DNA from: Limonium bicolor
Taxonomy: Eukaryota > Streptophyta > Magnoliopsida > Caryophyllales > Plumbaginaceae
Length of the DNA: 64,000 nt
Assembly (NCBI GenBank): GCA_023374045.1
Contig: CM041776.1
Span: 478,071,375 to 478,135,374, forward strand
Reading direction: 5' to 3'
Part shown: in pieces, positions 56,276 to 64,000 of the stretch
Numbering within the stretch: the first letter of the stretch is position 1
Layout of the letters: each line of letters starts with the position of its first letter
Position numbers and translations under genes: made by a program
Notes under the pieces: generated by a model
Seen by the model: the letters and a program-made list of their open reading frames with translations, nothing else
Told to the model about the DNA's origin: nothing
The model's database searches: none

Positions 56276-57925
56276 GCAACCGTCAGGGACTAGTCGGTGA
56301 GGTATGTGTACCCTCTGCAGACAACCCGGTCACAAATACCATCTTCTCGGAAAAAGCTTTTGTCCCAAGTGCCTCACATTCAATTCAAATCATTCAAGAC
56401 CAATCGCTTATCCATAAACATTCTGGCCCAAAGGCCACATTCTCAAAGTATCCAGGCTCTAGTGTCAATCCACATTCATGAAACCATTTTGCCCATGCGC
56501 CATACTTTCAGTTTAAGAGAGATTCAGTCCCAAGTGCCTCATCCATAGTCTACAAACATTCCTAGTTAACACACTTCGAGAGCCTACTCAGAGTTCATCA
56601 GATCCATTTGTTGTGGACAAGAACACGAAAGAAGAAAAGCACGGTAATCTCTATAAACTTCAATGACACATCACAATGAAAAGCTCGAGTCTTCAAGACG
56701 GCAGACAGATTGACAGCATTCGAGTTCGAAAAGGAGTATGAGATTTGCATGGATTATATTGCATAACTTGTCGTACATCATTCATGGAAAATTCAAGTCA
56801 AAAAATTTTCAAGAATAATTATTTTAAATGAACAAATAAGAAGCATCGGTTTTGTTAAATCGTTCTGCCTCAAGGTCATGAGAAAGTAGCTTTTCCAAGC
56901 TCTACACCTTTTAAGATAAGTATATGATCAATTTCCTTCAAATGTCTTTCAAGATGAATGTTCATGAAATAATAATTTTTCTAGCAATAGAACTTAAAGA
57001 CTTGTTCTTTGTTCCCGAGAAATCGAGCACGTTTTGCAAGATACCGTAACCTATTCCTGAAGCATTCAAGTATCCACAGAAAACACACAACCTTCAAATT
57101 ATTGTCAAAAACCTCAAAAAAATATTAAGGGCAATCTGAGTTTCGGTTCAATAATTATAAACTCTTGTTTAAACATGTGATCAATTCTTTAAGGGAAACA
57201 TTCACAAGAGCGTCTTGAGTGGAAAAACCATGAGTGAACGAGCATGTCACTTTTACACGACTCCGGTAAGGCCACTCACAAAGGTGAGGTAAACGGCATA
57301 ACTCAGACCGATGTAGATAATTTGTAGATTTACTCGTAGATCTGCGAAAAGTAGCAAAGGACAGATACACAACTATCAGGAATGACGAAGCACCTAGGTA
57401 TAGCACTTCATAGCCAAAATGCTTGAGAATCCCTGACATCAAACCCTAGGCACCCTCATTGAGCATTGCATACATATCCCCCTTTAAAACATTAAGCTCC
57501 AAAAAACGAACCGGTTTGTGATGAATATCCGGCCTGGTGACCAAAGGAAGTAAGGAGCTCGACTATCTCAAACGACGTCTAAACCCGTCCAGAAGAAGCA
57601 ATGATGCAACAAACATGAAAAAGAGATCCACAAATGGTCCCAAAGTGACCCATGATCTAAAGAGCTCACACCAAAACAGCTCAAAAAACTCAAAACCGGA
57701 AAATACAAGAACCCCGAAGACAAACTCAAAACTGAGAGGCATAAGAACCCCAAAGCAAGGATAAGAAGGCAAATCTAAAAAACCTCGAAAATCCAAATTT
57801 CAACAACAAGATAAATGATGTAAAGGACAATTCTAAAAGCTTAAAGTACAAATCTCAAAAGCAAAGTCAACACAAAGTAGAAAAACGGCTTCAAGACAAG
57901 GAAGACAAGTCCGAGAGAAGAAGCA
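56276..57925. other. Non-coding stretch between copia gag and the solo LTR
   Basis: No pol domain or other protein is recognised. CCCAAGTGCCTCA occurs twice (about 56364 and 56530) with CATTCAATTC- and CCAAAGGCC-like words between. Probably the remains of the copia element after a large deletion, or an unknown repeat. The sequence resumes at 63331, beyond the solo LTR. Confidence 0.45.
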
Positions 57926-58424
57926 TGTAACACCCCAACCCGAAATCCAATAACCTGAACGGCGATCACTCCCAAATAAAATACGATTGCAGCGGAAACA
58001 AATACAACAACCGGGCGGTATTACAATGCCGTTGGCCACCCTTATGACCAACAAGGCTAAATCCAAATACAATCTCCAAAAGTCACGGTCTGAATACGAA
58101 TACAATCCGAGATACTAGGAATCAAACTCTAATGTAAAATACTTAAGTAAAAACAAGTAACTATAAGAAGACTCCCATAGCTTGAATCTACCCCACCTAC
58201 ACTCGGTGTGGTAATCTTCTCAACTTCAGGTACCTGAAAAATGGGGGTGCCCCCAAAGGGGCTCAGCAAACAATGCTGGTATGGAAAACGTGCAGCCCAT
58301 CGTCTACCGGGCCACACCAACTACTTTGTCGAACACATGCAGTTCATTTTTATAAAGCTGTAAACAAGCATAGTCTGATAATAACAAGTATCCATACAAG
58401 GACAATAATGTCACATAGAACAAG

Positions 58425-58935
58425 TGTAATACCCCCATCCCACATCGGGATATGAGTAGTAATGTGAATAGTTTATAAGGATACATATGAGTTGACTACA
58501 GCAATAGGCCTTCCACTTTTCAGCCCAAGTGAGGATTGAGGGCCTAAAGTGGCTAGTTTTCAAGCCTGGATGGCTTGGGAGTTAGGTTGTTGGACAGTTG
58601 CTCATATGAGGTGTTACAAATGGTATCAGAGCTGACTCGGGACCGTGCAGGGATGAGCTACCCGACACCTACCGAGGAGGTCCATGGGACTTGGATGTTA
58701 GGCTTGCGACGAGGACGTCGCGTTCTTTGAGTGGGGGAGTATGTAATACCCCCATCCCACATCGGGATATGAGTAGTAATGTGAATAGTTTATAAGGATA
58801 CATATGAGTTGACTACAGCAACAGGCCTTCCACTTTTCAGCCCAAGTGAGGATTGAGGGCCTAAAGTGGCTAGTTTTCAAGCCTGGATGGCTTGGGAGTT
58901 AGGTTGTTGGACAGTTGCTCATATGAGGTGTTACA
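58425..58935 (+). mobile_element. Complete TRIM (terminal-repeat retrotransposon in miniature)
   Basis: Two direct repeats of 194 bp (58425-58618 and 58742-58935), TGTAATACCCC...GGTGTTACA, differ at one base (CAATAGGCC against CAACAGGCC). Between them are a tRNA-Met primer-binding site TGGTATCAGAGC (58621-58632) and a polypurine tract GAGTGGGGGAGTA (58729-58741). ACAAG flanks both ends (58420-58424, 58936-58940). The internal part is 123 bp and non-coding. All features of a TRIM are present, and the near-identical LTRs indicate recent insertion by proteins supplied in trans. Confidence 0.95.
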
Positions 58936-59116
58936 ACAAGACTTCAGAAGGTCAAGTTAGCTGAGCTGAATCATTTGATAGCTGTCGGGTCCACACAGTG
59001 GGACTGACAGATGTATAAAAGTATATCAATATAGTGGAGGTATAGTGACCCCGTTATAGAGAAAGGTTAGGCAGTTAGTCCCCAGGAGATAACGTAGTTA
59101 AACCCTGTACTGAGAG

Positions 59117-59219
59117 CTGATGGGAAATAGAACCCACGAGAGGAATGAAGTCTTCCTCTCCACTGAACTGATGGGCATTAGAATCCCCCGAGAGGAATAA
59201 AGTCTTCCTCTCCACTGAA
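59117..59219. repeat. Two-copy tandem repeat of 51-52 bp
   Basis: CTGATGGG...CTCTCCACTGAA occurs at 59117-59167 and 59168-59219. Each copy holds the palindrome-like AGAGGAAT(G/A)AAGTCTTCCTCT. Confidence 0.85.
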
Positions 59220-62200
59220 ATGTTCCGTCGCGACGTATAACTGAATAGGAGACGACCTGAGACAGGTACAACTCCTGTAGCATGCATGGCCAGATCCAAC
59301 TGGGCTCCTCGTTCTCGTAGTATAGAATTGTTAAGTGTCATAAAAAGATGTTAAACAAGAACACAATGGGTATTGTCAATTATCATGTTTAGGATAATGA
59401 CGTTTGTTATAAAGTGAAGTTAGTGAGAGACTTGCGTACAAGTCCTCGGTATACTGAAACGCGGGTATTTAATCCACTGGTATAGTAGTGTTTGTATGCG
59501 TGGGACATACACGTTGTAGTCAGCAACATTCACGCACATAAAATAATACAACAGTGCACAAAAGTAAAACAACAGTTTACATTAATTATCTTGGTCGTTA
59601 TTTCAAACAACAGATAGCACACAAGCCGGTGTAATCCGGTAGAAAACAGGTTGCAAGAATCCCATACCGTTCACCGTAGACTGTACTTGTTTAATTCCCG
59701 GTCAACGTCTGGTCAAACAAAGTCCTAGAATAGGATTAATTGAGAGGGTTAATTTATGTTACCCTTATATAATGATCCTATTGAATCTTTTAACAAATCT
59801 CGTATTTGTTATTTCATGTGAGGTTTATTTCTTTTAATTACCTCATGATTTTATGTATAACTTATTTGTTATTCCTTTTGATTTATTTATAAATCCTTTA
59901 ATGTACATATATGTATTTATTTATTCATGTACTATATTTGTTATTTTTTTTTTGTCTAGCTGACATAACAACTTATAATTCCTTAACTATATTTATATGT
60001 CATATATGGACATAAAGTTCTTATAGTTTTCATTATTCCTCCTTTAACCCAAAAGTAATCATTGGTTATCTTTAAATTCCTTATAACTATATAAGTCATA
60101 GTTTAAACCTCATAACTCCTTTAATCAAGATTCTTTCTTTCTAATTCCTCCAAATATCCATGTAGGACCTATATTTATTTTAATCTAATTTCTTACCCTT
60201 ATATTTCGGTTATTTACAAAAAACCACATTAATTCATAAACTTTATATTTAAATTCTAATCTTATCATAGCATAGAGTTTTAACTTCTTATTTAGCTAAA
60301 TTACAAGGTCACACTAATATTTTGGTATTTAGCTTTTAAATATTATAACTTTCAAAAATTACAACTTAGCCCCTTAAATTCTCGGCCTTAATAATTTATT
60401 TCTTATAATTACAATCTAACCACAAAATCTTATAACCTTTACATAATGTCATGTAAACTATAGTTTTAATTTTAATTCTCCATAAATGCCGAATATATAT
60501 ATAAATTCTTAAATTACCAAACTAACCCCAAGGTAATTCAGCTTTGTCATTTATTCTTCCTTAATTACATTTTCATCCCAAAACTTTATAATAGTTTCTT
60601 AATAACTTATAAACTATAGTCTAAATATTTAATTCCTTAAAATTTCGAGAGTGAACCTAATAATTCTCTTAATTATGAATTGCCCCTCTTTATGTTCTAA
60701 ACTTTCATAACAACTTTTATAAATTACATAATAGCCCAAAACTTTATAAAGTGTTACTTTAACACTTGTTTAAATGATCTAAAATTCATAAACTTAATTC
60801 CTAACCTTATATTATATCATATATATCCCAAGAATACCCTTAACTCTCGGTTTTTATAATAAACACACTAAACTTTGTAAAAATTACATTTAAGCCATAT
60901 AACTTAATTAATTAGCCATTTAAGCTCTCATAAAATATTTTTAACTCACCAAACTTTGTGATATAAGTTTATATACCTAAGTAGGTCATTAATACCTATT
61001 TATCAATTAAAACATTCGGCCATATTTATTTGGTGACCATATAGTATATAAAAGTGGATTTATATGTCATAATAATTATACATAAATTCATAGGAGTTAT
61101 ATAACTCATGTAAAAATTATTGTAATGTCTTATATAAATTCTTAGCTCAAAAATAAGCATTTTTGCCCTTGATAATTCGGCTTGAATTAATATGTAACAT
61201 AACTAAATTTTGTGACACAAAAATGTGTCTTAAGGTAAATATTTTCTATATAAGTTATAGATTGTATTTTTGGCATATAATACCATATAGTTTCGGTTTT
61301 AATAAACCTAGGAGATGTACATAATTTTTGTATAATTTTTAAAAGCTTAACAAAGCTTATAACATAAGGATTTACTTAGTAAACTTACTTCTTAACAAGG
61401 TGGTTAAGTGCTTGAACTCCTCTTGAATCTCCAAGCTTTCTCCAAGGTAATACTGATGCTCCACTTCGGTTATATGCAAGTGTTGAAGGTGTTTAGGAGT
61501 TAGATCTTCAATAAAGATCTTAAGTAGATTTGTAAGTAGTTTTACAAGAATTTACCTTAGACTTTTTCTCCTTATAAATTCGGCACTCCTAAGGTAGATG
61601 AAGAACAAAGTTTCCTTCATGAAAATGAAGAAGAAAGAAACCTTAGAAGAAGTAGAACTTGGTTACACATAAAAATGTGCTTTAAGGATTTTCAAGCATT
61701 AAAACTACCTTAAGATAACCTTGAAATGCTCCTTGGATTAATGTTGGTTTGGACAACCTCCTTGGAGAACTAATTGATGCCGAATGCTTATTGATGTGCT
61801 AGGAAGAGTTTTGCTTCAAGGCTTGACAAGAGATGCTAGGAAATTACCTTAAAGATGAAGATAGAAGTTAAAACTCCATTAATGGACTTAAGAGCTTCAA
61901 AGGAAGAAGATGAAGCAAGAAGAGAGAGGAGGGAGCCTTACCAATTCGTTGATGAAGAGTGCAAGGAGGGAAATGAGACTAAACTCACGTATAAGGTAAG
62001 AGAATGCAATTTGGAATTGATTTTTGTTTTGTCAATTTTTAATGTCAAATGACTATTCTTTTCTTTAGTTTATTCCTTGGGTTATTGGCTCAATAAATGC
62101 CCATGTTATCTGCATAATTTCGGACATGTGGGGTGACAAGGCAAGATGGAGAAAATAATGGGAGCTAGAAGACAAGGTAAGTTAGGTAAGGTATATTCTC

Positions 62201-63330
62201 TTGATTTTTCTATGTTTTGTGCTTGTCTTCTTCTCCTCTTGTAGATGAACGAATTCAAGGGGTAAAATGAGGTGTCTCAATCGACATTGAAGAGCCAAGG
62301 AAGAGCAAAGGAAGGTCACATGGAGAAAAGAAGTCAAAAGGTGGAATCTAGATCTACTTTTTACCTTTTTGCATTTTGTTTTCTTCCTAGCTCACATGGC
62401 CTTATTCCAATGCATAATTTCGACAGCTTGGTGGTCAAATGAGACCTACATACTTTGACATTAATTAATATAACACATGGGAAGGTGAGTCACCATGTTC
62501 TATGCCTTTTATAAACTTTAAATGCAAATTTTATACTAGTTTTTGGGCATAACTTCGGCCCCTATAGAGAGCCTTGTTGACTAGTCTCTCCAACTGATTT
62601 AGAAGGTCATTTTAACCCTATTTAAGATTACCAATTCGTGGCATGTCAAAAACTACAAGGCAATTGCGTAAAACGCGTTTTCGTGACACCCGAAGGTGTG
62701 TTTTTGTGCTCTAAGGAAATCTTTGGGAACCAAATTGTTTTTATGAGTTACAAGTGTTTGTAAACGCTTATTATAGTAAATAAACATATATTAAGATGTT
62801 ACATTGAGTCATATGGGGTTACATTAACCCATGTCATAATTTACGGGCCATCGGGACACTCCCGGGCAAAAAGGAGCGCTAAGAAATCCTCCTGTGGTTT
62901 TTGTTGAATTTTGAGAAACCACTTCGTGGGTTCTCTTTAGAATGGTTAATATTGATGTTAGGAACTCTAGGAATTAATTTTTATAGGAGTTCGTGCCACC
63001 TCGGCACTCCTCCGGACTTTTCGTGCTTTAAGGGACGTGCGTGAGCACTCCCGCGCGTTTTGCGTTTTTGACTGAATATAGCTTAGGGAATATGTTTATA
63101 TATTCATATAATAGTTGTATGATCATTTGGTTTGAATATTAGAGGGTCATACAAGGTCATGCTTGACCATATGCTTCTAAGGCGTTTTAGCGTTTATGGA
63201 GAAACGACTGTTTTTACGTAACGTTCTCATGCATGGGTTTGCATGCGTACGTGAAATGATTTATAATAGGATTATTTTCCATTAAATAATGGTTTAATAA
63301 TATTAATTATATTTGGGGTATTTCAAAGCA

Positions 63331-63844
63331 AGTTGCAGCTTTGGTCACCCTCAAGCTCCACATACCTTAAAATATCCCTTCATGGTCCTGTTGTCTTATA
63401 TGACACCCCATGGCCCCGTTATAAGCCTCAAAGACTTCCAACTTGATAGTTGTGTATCTAATCAAGTGAAAGTAACAGATCAAATGTGTACATCCAACAA
63501 ATATCGAATTTAATGGTCTAGAGGTTATGACCGTAAGTAATAAACGAGTGCAAACACCAAACACACCGACTGTAGGTAGCACCACATTGAAAACATAAGC
63601 CTTGACCCTGTGAGGACGAGGCATGTTGACACGTTTAATCAAAATATACTGGGGGCAATCGATTGGAACCTTTAGCTCAGATTGTCTAAAGAAAATATTG
63701 GGGGCAATTTTACAACGCCTAGTGGAACTTGAGCCTTAAGCCCGTTAGAAGCCTTAAGCACCACAACAACACAAACACCACTTCACCTCAGGCTCGTCAA
63801 AGTCCTGAACGACATTCATACATCATACCACCATAAAACATTGC
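63331..63844. other. Right flank of the solo LTR, no gene seen
   Basis: This continues the sequence interrupted at 57925. It contains two GGGGGCAAT words (63650 and 63699) and AAGCC/GAGCC-rich text that grades into the tandem repeat. No conserved protein was found in either strand. Confidence 0.4.
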
Positions 63845-64000
63845 AGGCTCATTATAAGCCCTGTCTTCCACCATTTCGTTTAGGCTCGTCATAAGCCCTG
63901 ACCACCACAAAAATACCAGACTTGTCATAAGCCCTGACCTCTATCATTTCATCCAGGATCGTCATAAGCCCTGACCTTCAACATTTCACCTAAGCTCATC
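63845..64000. repeat. Tandem repeat of about 37 bp running off the window
   Basis: Units starting AGGCTCATTATAAGCCCTG or close variants lie at 63845, 63882, 63918 and 63955, and another begins at 63992. The core (A)GGCTCGTCATAAGCCCTGA is imperfectly palindromic (GGCT...AGCC). A more diverged copy is at 63790. Confidence 0.85.

Larger units (their letters stand above)
57926..63325 (-). mobile_element. Solo LTR of a long-LTR Ty3/gypsy element (5.4 kb with nested TRIM)
   Basis: It begins TGTAACACCCC and ends GGGGTATTTCA, flanked by AAGCA on both sides (57921-57925, 63326-63330), so it is a complete single unit. On the minus strand it reads TGAAATACCCC...GGGGTGTTACA, the usual form before a TGGTATCAGAGC primer site. 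No primer site, polypurine tract, internal LTR border or coding domain lies inside, apart from the nested TRIM. Without the TRIM it is about 4.9 kb. It is related to the LTR at 1-3775. Intra-element recombination between two LTRs leaves such solo copies. 59750-63300 is AT-rich without genes. Confidence 0.88.

Noticed and set aside
57537..57796. Overlapping ORFs of 61-77 codons on both strands near 57.6 kb
   Set aside because: Low-complexity Lys/Ser- or Phe/Leu-rich translations of the same segment, without any domain.
57926..63325. A complete non-autonomous LTR element with its own paired LTRs
   Set aside because: No direct terminal repeats, primer site or polypurine tract could be found inside apart from those of the TRIM; a solo LTR explains the ends and duplication better.

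Overview
This window is nuclear DNA from a flowering plant, probably a eudicot; I do not name a genus. The evidence is Athila-lineage and chromovirus-type LTR retrotransposons, plant L1-like LINEs, an En/Spm-type CACTA transposon, Stowaway-type MITEs, a TRIM element and a REM-type B3 gene with ordinary GT-AG introns. Almost all of the 64 kb is transposable-element sequence. Only one gene looks like an intact host gene: a two-B3-domain transcription factor on the minus strand at 8538-10310 (four exons, 454 residues).

Layout. 1-3775 is almost a whole LTR of a Ty3/gypsy element, missing only about 40 bp at the window edge. 3776-8425 is a decayed LINE (LINE A) with a Stowaway MITE at 6258-6530. 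The B3 gene follows, then two MITEs (10918-11159 and 11201-11482). The central 38.5 kb (11579-50066) is one nested tower. Its base is a minus-strand LINE (LINE B) bounded by a perfect 16-bp target-site duplication at 11563-11578 and 50067-50082. LINE B is split by two Athila-lineage LTR retrotransposons: Athila-1 (12771-23306, plus strand, duplication GTTAG) and Athila-2 (26986-49324, minus strand, duplication ACYAT). The 3' LTR of Athila-2 is itself split by a 9.7-kb CACTA transposon (27340-37047, duplication AAA). With the insertions removed, LINE B is about 5.6 kb, and its reading frame continues across both insertion points.

Right of the tower lie a long inverted-repeat (foldback) element of about 1.6 kb with a 561-bp nested element, an AT-rich stretch without genes, a mariner-like transposase relic, and a Ty1/copia relic that keeps an LTR, primer-binding site and gag but no recognisable pol. 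Next is a 5.4-kb solo LTR (57926-63325, duplication AAGCA) holding a complete 511-bp TRIM whose two LTRs differ at one base. The window ends in a tandem repeat of about 37 bp.

The most unusual pattern is that several unrelated elements carry arrays of short palindromes. They occur upstream of the TATA box in the Athila-1 LTRs, in the Athila-2 LTRs and again just upstream of the Athila-2 env-position ORF, in the LTR at the window start, and as the subterminal repeats of the CACTA element. Relative ages follow from nesting: LINE B first, then both Athilas, then the CACTA; on the right, the solo-LTR family first, then the TRIM.
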